Positions 54,330-63,203 of a stretch of DNA of 64,000 bases are shown in pieces. Position 1 is the first letter of the stretch. The number at the start of each line of letters is the position of its first letter. Made by a program: the position numbers and the translations under genes. The notes below the pieces were generated by a model. That model had not been told where the DNA came from. It made no database searches and worked only from the letters and a program-made list of their open reading frames with translations. The stretch comes from Acidibrevibacterium fodinaquatile (GTDB lineage: Bacteria > Pseudomonadota > Alphaproteobacteria > Acetobacterales > Acetobacteraceae), in contig NZ_CP029176.1 in assembly GCF_003352165.1 (NCBI RefSeq), positions 1,860,001 through 1,924,000 on the forward strand, given 5' to 3'.

Positions 54330-55244
54330 TCAAAACCGGGCCGGCGCGGCGTTTGTCAGACGGTCCCGAAGACGCGGAACAGCGAAATCGACGAAGGCGC
54401 GCAGCTTGAGTGGCAGGCGGCCTCGTTTGTCGTAGATCAAGTGCACCGGCCGAGGCGAGGGCTCGTAGGCTTCGAGTAGCAGCTGCAACCGCCCGTCGCG
54501 CACATAGTGAGCGACCTGGTAGGAATTGGCCCTGATCACCCCCGCACCGGCGACACCCGCAGCGATCGTCGCATCGAAGGTATTGACGCTCAAGCGTGAT
54601 CTGAGAGGGATGGCGATCTCATTGCCGTCTGACCAGTAACGCCAAAGGGTGGGGGACGACACGCTCTCGAACGAGATCACATCGTGGTCGGCGAGGTCCT
54701 GCGGAACGGCCGGGGCTGCGCGCGCGGCGAGATAGGCGGGGCTTGCGCATGTCACCCGGCGGGTTGCGCCGAGGCGGGTTGCGATCAGGTTGCTGTCAGG
54801 CAGGTCGCCGATACGCAGGGCAACGTCGATCTGGTCGTCGAGGAAGTGGGTCACGCGGTCGGTCAGCATCAGCGCGACGGACACTTCGGGGAACGATGCA
54901 AGGAAGCTGGTGACGACGGGCAGGACGTGAAGCCGGCCAAACATGGTGGGGGCGGTAACGACCAGGTCGCCCTTGGGCGCGGTGTATTCGCCGGCGGCGG
55001 CGCGTTCGGCCTCGTTCAGCGCCTCGAGAATCGTCTTGGCCGCGTTGACGTAGGTCCGGCCCGCGGGCGTCAGCTCGAGACCCTTCGACGAACGGATCAG
55101 GAGGTTCGCCTTCAGGTGGCTTTCGAGCTCAGACACTTTGCGGCTTACGGTGGCGAGCGGCTGGCCGAGTTTGCGGCTCGCCTTTGAAAGGCTGCCGCAC
55201 TCGACCGCCGTGAGCATCATCTGCATCGCATCCAAACGGTCCAT
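54330..55244 (-). CDS. LysR-family transcriptional regulator
   Basis: 304 residues from ATG 55244. LysR winged helix: MDRLDAMQMMLTAVECGSLS, KASRKLGQPLATVSRKVSEL, LLIRSSKGLELTPAGRTY. The effector domain ends YDKRGRLPLKLRAFVDFAVP, common to the DsdC/QhpR-like soluble LysR group tied to quinone or hydrolase genes. Upstream (55245-55390) are two strong dyads likely to be binding sites. No divergent gene is next to it; the nearest candidates are the AzoR/hydrolase genes further right. Confidence 0.9.
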   Translation of the reverse strand: MDRLDAMQMMLTAVECGSLSKASRKLGQPLATVSRKVSELESHLKANLLIRSSKGLELTPAGRTYVNAAKTILEALNEAERAAAGEYTAPKGDLVVTAPTMFGRLHVLPVVTSFLASFPEVSVALMLTDRVTHFLDDQIDVALRIGDLPDSNLIATRLGATRRVTCASPAYLAARAAPAVPQDLADHDVISFESVSSPTLWRYWSDGNEIAIPLRSRLSVNTFDATIAAGVAGAGVIRANSYQVAHYVRDGRLQLLLEAYEPSPRPVHLIYDKRGRLPLKLRAFVDFAVPRLRDRLTNAAPARF

Positions 55245-55266
55245 GGGCCTACCAAAATGGAGAATG

Positions 55267-55296
55267 ATACCGGTCAGCGAAATCGCTGACCGGTAT
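55267..55296. promoter_or_regulatory. 30-bp perfect dyad upstream of LysR gene
   Basis: ATACCGGTCAGCG and CGCTGACCGGTAT are perfect 13-bp arms around AAAT, ending 23 bases ahead of the LysR start. The T-N11-A style and location fit an autoregulatory LysR operator. It shares ATACC-CAGC ends with the dyad at 55339. Confidence 0.5.
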
Positions 55297-55338
55297 GCGC
55301 GCAGGGTTGGTGTGGCGGCTGCGCGCAACATCAAAAAG

Positions 55339-55390
55339 ATACCAACCAGCCGTCTTCAAGCGACGTGTCATTCTTTCGGCTGGCTGGTAT
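55339..55390. promoter_or_regulatory. imperfect dyad upstream of LysR gene
   Basis: ATACCAACCAGCCG and CGGCTGGCTGGTAT are 14-bp arms with one mismatch, 24 bases apart. It follows the other dyad by 42 bases and may be a second LysR site or the mark of an old element end. Confidence 0.4.
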
Positions 55391-55479
55391 GACACCGCGA
55401 GACTCTAGCGAATACCTGCGCAACGGGGAAAGGGCCGAGCAAGGGATCGGCAAGCGACGAACGCCCCTCAACGTCGCGT

Positions 55480-56238
55480 TCAAGTCGGGCGCGCCCGGTG
55501 TGCGCGGCGCGCGCGCCAGAACCGGACGAATACCGCCAAGAGCTGTGCGCTCGCGCGGAGCGTGCCACACACATTGCCGGCGACCTTCGAGTGTCCGTTG
55601 CGGCGCCGCCCGTAGGGAAGCGGCACCTCTCGGATCCGCAGGCCTGCTGCGGCCGCTCGGATCTGCATCTCGAGATTCCAGCCGTAGGTGAGTTCGGTCA
55701 TGCCAAGCCGTTCGAGCGTCTCGAGGCGGAGTGCGCGAAAGGCACACATGTCGCGGTAGGTCGTGCCCGTCATCAGGCCGATCAATCGACCGAACGCCCA
55801 CCCAGCGAAGACCTGGTGGAGCCCCATGCTGGCGCGCGCACGGCCGGCGGCGCTGCGATGTGCGAGCACGAGATCGGCCTCGCCGCGGCGAACCGGACCG
55901 ACGATGTCGCCGGCGCGTTCCGCGGCATCGCTGCCGTCGCCGTCGAGAAACAGCACGATGTCGGCCCCGAGCGCCCCCGCCGCCGCGGCGCCGCGCGCGC
56001 AAGCCCGTCCGTAGCCGCGCCTGCCCTCGCGGATCACCAACGCGCCCGCCGCCTCGGCTTCCGCGGCCGTTGTGTCGGCACTGCCGCCGTCGACCACGAT
56101 GACGTGGTCAACGACCTCGCGCGGAAGGCGTCGCACGGTGGGCCCGATCGCGCCGGCTTCCTCGAAGGCGGGGATGACGGCGATGGTGCTGATGTTATCC
56201 CGCGAACTCGTCATCAAAGGCGCCATCGGAGTCTGCAT
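55480..56238 (-). CDS. GT2-family glycosyltransferase (polyprenol-P-sugar synthase-like)
   Basis: 252 residues. A-type GT fold: STIAVIPAFEEAGAIGPTVR, VVDGGSADTTAAEA (residues 49-62), and FLDGDGSDAAERAGDIV containing the DxD, then MTGTTYRDMCAFRALRLETL and LPYGRRRNGHSKVAGN. Close in type to dolichyl-phosphate mannose synthases. Start ATG 56238 lies within the SPASM remnant; codons 5 and 9 are also Met. Last gene of the operon 58569-55480. Confidence 0.85.
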   Translation of the reverse strand: MQTPMAPLMTSSRDNISTIAVIPAFEEAGAIGPTVRRLPREVVDHVIVVDGGSADTTAAEAEAAGALVIREGRRGYGRACARGAAAAGALGADIVLFLDGDGSDAAERAGDIVGPVRRGEADLVLAHRSAAGRARASMGLHQVFAGWAFGRLIGLMTGTTYRDMCAFRALRLETLERLGMTELTYGWNLEMQIRAAAAGLRIREVPLPYGRRRNGHSKVAGNVCGTLRASAQLLAVFVRFWRARRAHRARPT

Positions 56239-56402
56239 CCCCCGCACCGCTTCGGCGGCGCATTGCCGGGCAGTCGGCGAGGGAGGTCGCGACCGGCGTT
56301 GGCGTTCCAGATCTCGCGAAGCGCCTGCTGCGTTGCGTCGCCGCGCGCGGAGACGGGAGCGACGCCACAGGGCAGCGCGCGGCGATGCGGGGTGCAATAC
56401 AT
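56214..56402 (-). pseudogene. radical-SAM SPASM C-terminal fragment, copy 1
   Basis: 62 residues (MYCTPHRRALPCGVAP start, PPKRCGGCRLRWRL end) resembling the iron-sulfur C-terminal SPASM part of a radical SAM protein. Against the copy at 63179-63388, 43 of 62 residues match, but this copy lacks seven residues (YDNYTLG) and one of the paired Cys. There is no N-terminal catalytic part. It overlaps the GT87 stop by 1 base and the GT2 start by 25 bases, so it may still be translated as a short peptide. Confidence 0.75.
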
Positions 56403-57814
56403 CAGCGATCACGACCGACGGCCGAGCGCCCAGGGCTCGTCGCTGTGGGCACGTCGCAGGTTGCGGCCGGGCTCGGTTGCGCGGGACGCGCAGAGCGGCG
56501 CCCGATGATTGCGCCCTCGTCCACCACGAACAGGACGATGGCCGGCACATAGACGAGGGCAGGCCAGAGAAAGAATTCGTGCCAAGGGTTGAGAATGAGG
56601 ATGAGCGGCGCCACCGACAGCCAGAGAAGTGCCCTGCTCGGCCGCAGCACCGCGAAGATAGCCAGAAATGGAAAATACCAGTGGTAATGGGGACTGAAGA
56701 CGAAGGTCGCGAGGACGGCGAGAAAGCCAGCCCAGCCCGCGATGCGGCGAACCTCCGCCGCACGATCGGCGCTATCTGCGCGGCAGGCGCGAGCGGCCAC
56801 GAGCGCTGCCGCCCCGAGCGCCAGCGCCGAGGCAAGGCCGTAGAGCGGCACCGCGTAGCGCCGAAGGGGGGTAAGGTCAGCGAGCCCGGCGAGCAGCCAG
56901 ATGCCCCGGCCGTCGCGCAGGCCCTCCTCCGCCCCATACCCTCCGAGAAAGCCCAGGACGCGACCCGGTCCGACGGCGATGAAGGCAAGGTAGAATAAGA
57001 CGATTGTGAGAATGGCGACGACCGGCAATCGCCAGCGCCCGCGCCACAACGCCGGTCCGATGGCGGCCGGCAAAAACTTGACCAGCGTCGCAGCGCCGAG
57101 TGCCGCGCCGGCCCAGCCATCCCGTCGGACCGCGCGCGCGAGCAGAGCCACCGCCATGAACGCGATCGCTTCGGCATCGACATGGCCGTTGCCGGCGTAA
57201 GACCAGATGGCGAGCGGGTTCCAGGCGTAGAGCAGCACCCGCGCAGGCGGTTGGCGGCAGAGGCGCAGCGTTGCCAAGAGACACGCGATCGCGATCGCCT
57301 CAAAGCCGACGGACGCGAGCTTCATCGCGAACGGCGTTTGAGAGATCATCGCCACGAGACGGAACATGAGCTCCGCCGCAGGCGGATAGATCGTGTGCGC
57401 GTAGAAGCGACGATTGACGTTGTCGAAAATCGCACGGTCGCGCAGGGCGGCAAGCGCAGGGTCCGCGGGAATGTATCGGTAGGGATTGATGCCGGCGAGC
57501 TGGACGCGGCCATCCCAGATGTAGCGGTAGAGATCGCTCGACAGGAAGGGCGGCCCAACGAGCGCCGGCGCGCGCGCGAGGAGTGCGACCCCGAGCACGA
57601 TCGCCAGCGTCGCCGCATTGCCGCTTTCGCGAAGCACCAGCCACGCGGCAGCGAAATAGAGTATCGCCGCGACTCCGAGCACCGCGACAAAACGACCCAC
57701 GGGCCATGTCGAGCCGGCCGGGTCGGCGCCCCGCGCATAGAGCAGCAGACCGCAAAGAACGAGCGCCGCCAAAGCGGCGCCGAGCACGGCGAGACGCGCG
57801 TTCAACCCTCGCAT
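56402..57814 (-). CDS. polyprenol-phosphate-dependent mannosyltransferase-like (GT87-type)
   Basis: 470 residues, about ten membrane helices. The first periplasmic loop PFLSSDLYRYIWDGRVQLAG is the signature of GT-C transferases, with the acidic residue expected to be catalytic. INPYRYIPADPALAALRDRA and YPPAAELMFRLVAMI follow. Uses lipid-linked sugars made by a GT2 such as the downstream gene. The C-terminal tail is Pro/Arg rich. Overlaps the DUF2064 gene by 13 bases. Confidence 0.8.
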   Translation of the reverse strand: MRGLNARLAVLGAALAALVLCGLLLYARGADPAGSTWPVGRFVAVLGVAAILYFAAAWLVLRESGNAATLAIVLGVALLARAPALVGPPFLSSDLYRYIWDGRVQLAGINPYRYIPADPALAALRDRAIFDNVNRRFYAHTIYPPAAELMFRLVAMISQTPFAMKLASVGFEAIAIACLLATLRLCRQPPARVLLYAWNPLAIWSYAGNGHVDAEAIAFMAVALLARAVRRDGWAGAALGAATLVKFLPAAIGPALWRGRWRLPVVAILTIVLFYLAFIAVGPGRVLGFLGGYGAEEGLRDGRGIWLLAGLADLTPLRRYAVPLYGLASALALGAAALVAARACRADSADRAAEVRRIAGWAGFLAVLATFVFSPHYHWYFPFLAIFAVLRPSRALLWLSVAPLILILNPWHEFFLWPALVYVPAIVLFVVDEGAIIGRRSARPAQPSPAATCDVPTATSPGRSAVGRDR

Positions 57815-58569
57815 GCGACTGGGGTCAGCAAGCCGAGTGCGCGAAGCGCGGCTCGTGTCGCCGGCGCGGGGAAGCCATCGTGGCCTGCGGTCTCCAAGGA
57901 GATGACGAGCTGCTCGAGCGCTGGGCCATCGTCGATGTCAAACCATTTCGGCAACGCCGCGATCTCAAGACCAATCTCCGCCGCGCGTGCGCGCGTCTCG
58001 GCGGCGACCACGCTGGTGCTCCAGCTGATGTTGCGAAACAGGGCGGCGTGCGGCCGCTTCAATCCGAGGAGGTAATAGCCGCCGTCCTCGGTGGGGCCGA
58101 GCACCGCCCGGTCCCCGGGTGCGCCGAGCAGACGCGCCGCGGCCACGAGGTAGGCGGTCGGTAAGGTTGGCCCATCCGAGTTCAGCACGCAGACCGATCC
58201 ATAGCCCGCATCGAAAAGCGCCTCCACCGTCTGCAACAGGCAGCGACCGAACCCTTCGACGCCCGGCCTCTCGATGGCTTGTCCGTCCGCCAGCAGCATC
58301 GACGTGCCAGCGGCAAGAAGCGGCTGCAGCAAGGACTCTAAGCCGCACGGCGCGTAGGCGACAACGCTTCGGATTGGCGCCGACTGCCCGGCCAGAATGA
58401 CATTGGCGGTGGTGTCTCTCAGAAAGGCGGCGCTCAGCGCGGCCGCCGCATCCGCGCCGATAATCGGTGCCAGCCGCGTCTTGGCGCTTCCGCTCCGCGG
58501 CGCTTTGCCCATGACCGCGATCGCGCAGGTGGTGCGGATCTCAGGCAGCGGCTTATCCGTGATGTCCAT
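57802..58569 (-). CDS. DUF2064/TIGR04282-type glycosyltransferase
   Basis: 255 residues from ATG 58569. Nucleotidyltransferase-like GT-A fold: CAIAVMGKAPRSGSAKTRLA at the start, SVCVLNSDGPTLPTAYLVAA with the DxD-like acid, and VLGPTEDGGYYLLGLK. Family members accompany GT2 and radical SAM genes in arsenosugar-type clusters. First visible gene of the operon, overlapping the next by 13 bases. Confidence 0.83.
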   Translation of the reverse strand: MDITDKPLPEIRTTCAIAVMGKAPRSGSAKTRLAPIIGADAAAALSAAFLRDTTANVILAGQSAPIRSVVAYAPCGLESLLQPLLAAGTSMLLADGQAIERPGVEGFGRCLLQTVEALFDAGYGSVCVLNSDGPTLPTAYLVAAARLLGAPGDRAVLGPTEDGGYYLLGLKRPHAALFRNISWSTSVVAAETRARAAEIGLEIAALPKWFDIDDGPALEQLVISLETAGHDGFPAPATRAALRALGLLTPVACEG

Positions 58570-58772
58570 GATCGGGCTCCTCATCTGGGATGGTCGGGAG
58601 CAATCAGCCGGCCCGAAATGTCCTGCCAACCCGATTCAGTTCAGACCACTGCGCAGCATCATCGAAGTAGAGATTGGCACGAAAACCGCGAGGATCGAGA
58701 CGCCGGCCGACATGATCACCGACGAGAACCATGCCGGCAAACGCATCGAGTGGGCACACAGCGAAACCTATC

Positions 58773-59240
58773 TCACTCATCGAAAGCAGTTACCTTTTCG
58801 ATATACGCGCGAAACTTCGGCGAAAATCCGAATGGATTTTCCGCCCACCACTCTCTTGCACCGGCGGACGAAAACACCGCTTTGATGCCATCCTCTTCGG
58901 CCAACACAATGCCGCGGTCGCCGGCACCCAAGCCCGCTTGCGCGTACATGGTTTCACAGACGTGCATGTAGGCGCGGAGTATCGAGTCAAAACGCCATCG
59001 ATCTTCCGGCGTCATGGCGCTTCTGTCGCTCAGGCCCAAAAGCCAGAGTCTGGTGACCTCGCCATCGCGTGCCCATAACAGGTTGATACGGTTGAGTGCC
59101 TCGGAGATCGCGTGATGCGAAGCGGCCCGGGCAATTTTCGTGTTTTGACGGATTTGAAGGCCTATGAAAATGAGCGATACGATGACCGCGGTTGAGCTTA
59201 CCGCTTGTGAGAATTGCGACAGTTGAGCGAGAGTGATCAC
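58773..59240 (-). CDS. hypothetical membrane-anchored protein
   Basis: 155 residues from a GTG at 59240 (AGGGAACG upstream); the frame is also open to an ATG at 59291. One N-terminal membrane helix: AVSSTAVIVSLIFIGLQIRQ, then NTKIARAASHHAISEALNRI and a soluble helical part ending REWWAENPFGFSPKFRAYIE. A common proteobacterial type of unknown function. No linked partner. Confidence 0.7.
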   Translation of the reverse strand: MITLAQLSQFSQAVSSTAVIVSLIFIGLQIRQNTKIARAASHHAISEALNRINLLWARDGEVTRLWLLGLSDRSAMTPEDRWRFDSILRAYMHVCETMYAQAGLGAGDRGIVLAEEDGIKAVFSSAGAREWWAENPFGFSPKFRAYIEKVTAFDE

Positions 59241-59376
59241 GTTCGTTCCCTGCCAGACCCGCGTTGACGTCGCGATCAATGATGCCCGCATTTTGCAACG
59301 TCGGCCTCCCGAGTAATACGGGTCATCAGGGCCGCCCGGTCTTTGCTTGGCACCATCAAATTTGTTCCCCTCGATT

Positions 59377-60342
59377 TTAGTTTTTGGCTGGTGGGTCGGC
59401 GGGAAATTGCTTTGCCATAAAGGCCAGAATCAACGCGGCGATCTCGTCGTTCTTCTCATCCAGGGCGAAATGGCCAGCGTCGAGAAGATGAATTTCCGCA
59501 TCCGGCAGGTCGGCGCGGTAAGCCTTTGCACCCGCCGCGATGAAGGAGGGATCGTTAGCGCCCCAGACGACCAGGGTCGGCGGCCGGTGGTGGCGCAGCC
59601 ATGCCTGCCAGGCGGCGTAGGAGGCGACGTTGGTGCGGTAGTCGTAGAGCAGGGCGGTTTGGATTTCGCGCTGGCCTGGCCGTGAGAGATGGGCGAACTC
59701 ATCATCCCAGCTATCGGGGTCATAGACTTCGGGATGAGAGGTGCCGGCCAGGTGTCGTTCCTTCGTCGCGTCAAAGGAAAGAAAAGCGTCAACAACCTCG
59801 GGATGCGCCTTCGGATCGGCCCAGAACGCCGCGATCTTCGCCCATTTCGCCCCGAGCCCGGCGTGATAGGCGTTCCCGTTCTGGACGATCAGCGCCTGCA
59901 GCCGCTCGGGATGGGCGAGCATGATGCGATAACCGATCGGCGCCCCGTAATCGAACAGATAAAGCGTGTAGCGGGTGATTTCGAGCTGCGCGAGCAGCGC
60001 GTCGATCGTTCCGGCGAGATGATCGAAGGTGTAGCTGTACGCTGCCGGCGATGGCGCATCGCTCTGCCCGAAACCGGGAAAATCCGGTGCGATGACATGA
60101 TAGCGCGTCGCCAGCAGAGGGATCAGCGTGCTGTATCCCCGAGAAGACGAGGGGAACCCATGCAGCAGCACGATGGTGGGCGCGTCCTTGGGGCCAGCCT
60201 CGCGATAGAAAATCCCGACGCCGTCAACCTCGGTGCGATGATACGTGGTCGTCGCCGTGGTTGACGGGATGGGGCTTGCCGCCATGGCGGGACCGGCGAG
60301 CGCCATACCAAGGATCGCGGCCCCAACCGTACGAGGGTTCAT
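59377..60342 (-). CDS. secreted alpha/beta hydrolase, Asp nucleophile
   Basis: 321 residues from ATG 60342. A Sec signal (AAILGMALAGPAMAASP) suggests periplasmic location. Hydrolase core: IVLLHGFPSSSRGYSTLIPL, APDFPGFGQSDAPSP, and nucleophile elbow LYLFDYGAPIGYRIMLAHPE with Asp131 in place of Ser, as in haloalkane dehalogenases and epoxide hydrolases. His in DAGHFALDEKND. The paralogue at 62080 lacks the signal peptide. Adjacent to azoR, 22 bases. Confidence 0.88.
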   Translation of the reverse strand: MNPRTVGAAILGMALAGPAMAASPIPSTTATTTYHRTEVDGVGIFYREAGPKDAPTIVLLHGFPSSSRGYSTLIPLLATRYHVIAPDFPGFGQSDAPSPAAYSYTFDHLAGTIDALLAQLEITRYTLYLFDYGAPIGYRIMLAHPERLQALIVQNGNAYHAGLGAKWAKIAAFWADPKAHPEVVDAFLSFDATKERHLAGTSHPEVYDPDSWDDEFAHLSRPGQREIQTALLYDYRTNVASYAAWQAWLRHHRPPTLVVWGANDPSFIAAGAKAYRADLPDAEIHLLDAGHFALDEKNDEIAALILAFMAKQFPADPPAKN

Positions 60343-60364
60343 GGTCTTGCTCCTTCCGATAAAG

Positions 60365-61003
60365 TCAGACGCGCCCGTGCGCTTGGCCGAGGTCCATCGC
60401 GGCCCGCTTGGCCTGCTCAAGCGCACCAGTGGGATCTGGCGTCAGGAGCGTGGGCTGGAACCTCACCTCATCAATGGCGATGACACCGGCCTGGTTGAGC
60501 CAGGCCCTGAGGTAGGTGGACTGGTAGTCGATCCCGAAGGCCGGCGATGGCCGGCTGTCCGCATAGGCGCCCGATGTCAACACAAGCGTGGCGTGCTTGT
60601 TCTGCAGCAGGCCGAAATAGCCGGTCTCTGGGTTCAACCCCCAGAGGAGACCCGGTTGGTGGATGATGTCGATATAGTGCTTCAGCCGGTATGGGATCGC
60701 GCTGTTCCACATGGGCACGGCAAACAGATAGCGGTCCGCGGCGATGAAGCGGGACGCGATTTCCACAACCTGATCCCAGGCGGTCTTCTGCACCGCACTG
60801 TGCTCCTGGCCGAGCATCACGTTGACTTTGGCTGCGGCCTTGTCGCCATCGAAGGCCGGCAGCGCGGTTTCCCAAAGTGCGAGCACGTCCACTTCGAGCG
60901 CCGGGTTCGTCGCTTTCAGAGCGTCAAGGTAGGTCTGCGCGACCTGGATCGACTTGGACTGCTCGCCGCGAGGCGATGCCTGGATGAAGAGCAGCTTGGT
61001 CAT
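60365..61003 (-). CDS. azoR: FMN-dependent NADH-azoreductase
   Basis: 212 residues. Flavodoxin-like start KLLFIQASPRGEQSKSIQVA, then RYLFAVPMWNSAIPYRLKHY and GLNPETGYFGLLQNKHATLV, the AzoR signatures. Reduces quinones and azo compounds to prevent redox cycling. Likely cotranscribed with the secreted hydrolase and the NTF2-type genes. Confidence 0.92.
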   Translation of the reverse strand: MTKLLFIQASPRGEQSKSIQVAQTYLDALKATNPALEVDVLALWETALPAFDGDKAAAKVNVMLGQEHSAVQKTAWDQVVEIASRFIAADRYLFAVPMWNSAIPYRLKHYIDIIHQPGLLWGLNPETGYFGLLQNKHATLVLTSGAYADSRPSPAFGIDYQSTYLRAWLNQAGVIAIDEVRFQPTLLTPDPTGALEQAKRAAMDLGQAHGRV

Positions 61004-61058
61004 GCAGCGTTCCTTTCGACTGCGGGTGAGAATCGCCGGTGCGTCGGCGAGCCAGGCA

Positions 61059-61523
61059 TCAGAGGCCGAGGTCGCTGAGGCTTGGGTGGTCGTCGGGGCG
61101 GCGACCGAGGGGCCAGCGGAATTGCCGTTCGGCCTCGGCGATGGGATGTTCGTTGATGCTGGCGAAGCGGGTTGCCATCAGGCCGTCGGCGTCGAAGCGC
61201 CAGTTCTCGTTGCCGTAGGCGCGGAACCAGTGTCCGCTGTCATCGCGGTATTCGTAGGCGAAGCGCACCGCGATGCGGTCCCTGGCGAAGGTCCAGAGCT
61301 CCTTGATCAGACGGTAGTCCAGTTCTCGCGCCCATTTGCGGGTAAGGAATGCCTGGATCTCCTCACGGCCATTCGGAAACTCGACACGGTTCCGCCAGCG
61401 GCTGTCGGGCGTGTAAGCGAGGACCACCCGCGCGGGATCGCGCGTATTCCAGGCGTCCTCAGCGGCCCGCACTTTCTGGATTGCGGTCTCTTCGGTGAAA
61501 GGAGGCAGCGGTGGGCGGTTCAT
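61059..61523 (-). CDS. DUF1348 NTF2-like protein
   Basis: 154 residues from ATG 61523. Core [40 protein letters not shown] and [20 protein letters not shown] form the conserved DUF1348 (SnoaL-related) family. No activity is known. It lies between azoR and another NTF2-fold gene. Confidence 0.88.
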   Translation of the reverse strand: MNRPPLPPFTEETAIQKVRAAEDAWNTRDPARVVLAYTPDSRWRNRVEFPNGREEIQAFLTRKWARELDYRLIKELWTFARDRIAVRFAYEYRDDSGHWFRAYGNENWRFDADGLMATRFASINEHPIAEAERQFRWPLGRRPDDHPSLSDLGL

Positions 61524-61598
61524 CGTGTGGTTCTCTGGCAAGTCAGCGGATGGGGGGCGCGGGCCGGACTTGGGTGGCGTGGGCCTGCCGGTGGTGGC

Positions 61599-61988
61599 TC
61601 ACCGACGACGAGCGTCCGCGATCGCCAAGGTGTCGATGAACTGCCGGAAGCGGGTGATTTTCTCGCCTTTCACCGTCCAGACATGGGCGTAACGCGCCTC
61701 GGCAGTCTTGCCGGTGACGCCGTGGACGCCTGTGAAATTACCGAGCGACACCACGGTGTCGCCCTCGGTGACGAACTCGATGGGCACGAGCGAGAAGCTG
61801 GTCCACTCAGCCATCAACGGCTTGAACAGGCCCTCGGCGACAGCACCCGGGCCGCGTCCTTCGACCTTGTAATGCCACATCGTGATCCACTCGATATCTG
61901 GGTCCATCAAGCCCAGGGCGCCGGGTGCATCGCTGGCGGCGAGCTTGGCGTAGAAGTCGCGGACAGTGTCCGTCGGGGTGGCAGTCAA
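61599..61988 (-). CDS. SnoaL-like NTF2-fold protein
   Basis: 129 residues. PTDTVRDFYAKLAASDAPGA, then LMDPDIEWITMWHYKVEGRG and VWTVKGEKITRFRQFIDTLA fit the SnoaL/ketosteroid isomerase-like family. Distinct from the DUF1348 neighbour. Perhaps a small-molecule isomerase or scavenger. Confidence 0.87.
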   Translation of the reverse strand: MTATPTDTVRDFYAKLAASDAPGALGLMDPDIEWITMWHYKVEGRGPGAVAEGLFKPLMAEWTSFSLVPIEFVTEGDTVVSLGNFTGVHGVTGKTAEARYAHVWTVKGEKITRFRQFIDTLAIADARRR

Positions 61989-62079
61989 GGCCGGTCTCCG
62001 TCGACAAAGGTGCGTTCCCAGCGAGTGCTAAGGTCCGGGGAGCCGGGCGCCGCGATGAGCGCTCGGCGGGCGTCTGCGG

Positions 62080-62940
62080 TCAGCGCAAATGCGTGGCGAG
62101 GAAGGCGCGCATGGCCGCGCCGATCTCGCGGGCATGGGTCTCCAGGGCGAAATGGCCGGTATCGAGGAAGCGGATTTCGGCGTTCGGGGCGTCGTGCTTG
62201 AAGGCTTCGGCGCCCTGCGGGCTGAAGAAGGGGTCGTTCTTGCCCCAGATCGCCAACACCGGCGGCCGCTCGTTGCGCAGATAGGCCTGAATCTTGCCGT
62301 AGAGCGCGACGTTGGTCTCATAGTCGCCGAACAGGTCCAGTTGGATTTCGTCATTGCCGGGACGCGCCAGGTAGAAGTCGTCGAGGTTGCGGCCATCGGG
62401 CGAGACCAGCTCCGGATCGCTGACGCCGTGGGTGTATTGGAAGAGGGTGGTCTGCGGCGACAGCAAAGCGCGCAGGGCGTTGCGGTTGGCCTCGGTCGGC
62501 TCGTTCCAGTAGGATCGGAGCGGGGCGAACCCCTCGGACAAACCTTCGCGGTAGGTGTTGCCGTTCTGCGAGACGATTGCGGTGATGCGATCAGGATGCG
62601 CCAGGGCCAATCGGAAGCCGACCGGGGCGCCGTAATCGAAAACGTAGATCGCAAACCGCGTCAGGCCGAGCGCTTCGGTAAAGCGGCCGATCACCTTGGC
62701 GATATTTTCGAACGTGTAGGCGAAGACGGCGCGAGCGGGTTGCTCGGTCATGCCGAAGCCGGGCAGATCCGGGGCGACGACATGATACTGACTGGCGAGT
62801 TCCGGAATCAGATCGCGGAACATGTGGCTCGCACTCGGGAATCCGTGCAGCAGCAGCACGGCCGGCGCGCTCGGGTCGCCGGCGGATCGGTAAAACACCT
62901 TGAGCCCATCGACATCGACAGTATTGAAGCGGGCAGTCAT
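62080..62940 (-). CDS. cytoplasmic alpha/beta hydrolase, Asp nucleophile
   Basis: 286 residues from ATG 62940, AGGAGA upstream. LLLHGFPSASHMFRDLIPEL, APDLPGFGMTEQPAR, then FAIYVFDYGAPVGFRLALAH with Asp102 as nucleophile, and His in DTGHFALETHA. Strongly similar to the secreted paralogue at 59377 but without a signal peptide. The pair flank azoR and the two NTF2-fold genes. Confidence 0.88.
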   Translation of the reverse strand: MTARFNTVDVDGLKVFYRSAGDPSAPAVLLLHGFPSASHMFRDLIPELASQYHVVAPDLPGFGMTEQPARAVFAYTFENIAKVIGRFTEALGLTRFAIYVFDYGAPVGFRLALAHPDRITAIVSQNGNTYREGLSEGFAPLRSYWNEPTEANRNALRALLSPQTTLFQYTHGVSDPELVSPDGRNLDDFYLARPGNDEIQLDLFGDYETNVALYGKIQAYLRNERPPVLAIWGKNDPFFSPQGAEAFKHDAPNAEIRFLDTGHFALETHAREIGAAMRAFLATHLR

Positions 62941-63110
62941 TACGCGGTCTCCTGACATGTATATCGCGTGGCGCCGGCCACCCTCGTTTACGATATCGTT
63001 GTGGGCCGTCTCGGACCGGCCGGGCAGCGGTCGCGTTTGGAAAGCGGCTTACCATTCAGTGGAAGGGCTGAGCTCTCGCCTCGGTCGTCGCACCTGCCCT
63101 GGCGCATTGT

Positions 63111-63203
63111 GAGCGCGCCTGCCGCCGCGAAGGCCGGGATGCCGGCAACCGTGCTAGTGTTATTCTGCGAGCTTGCCATCAGAGGCTCCATCGCAGCCCG
63201 CAT
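63111..63203 (-). pseudogene. N-terminal fragment of a GT2 gene, copy 2
   Basis: From ATG 63203, 31 codons (MRAAMEPLMASSQNNTSTV, then IPAFAAAGAL) align with the first 31 of the intact GT2 at 56238, 18 identical. After that the match ends abruptly. It overlaps the SPASM fragment in the same way as at copy 1. Confidence 0.7.
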
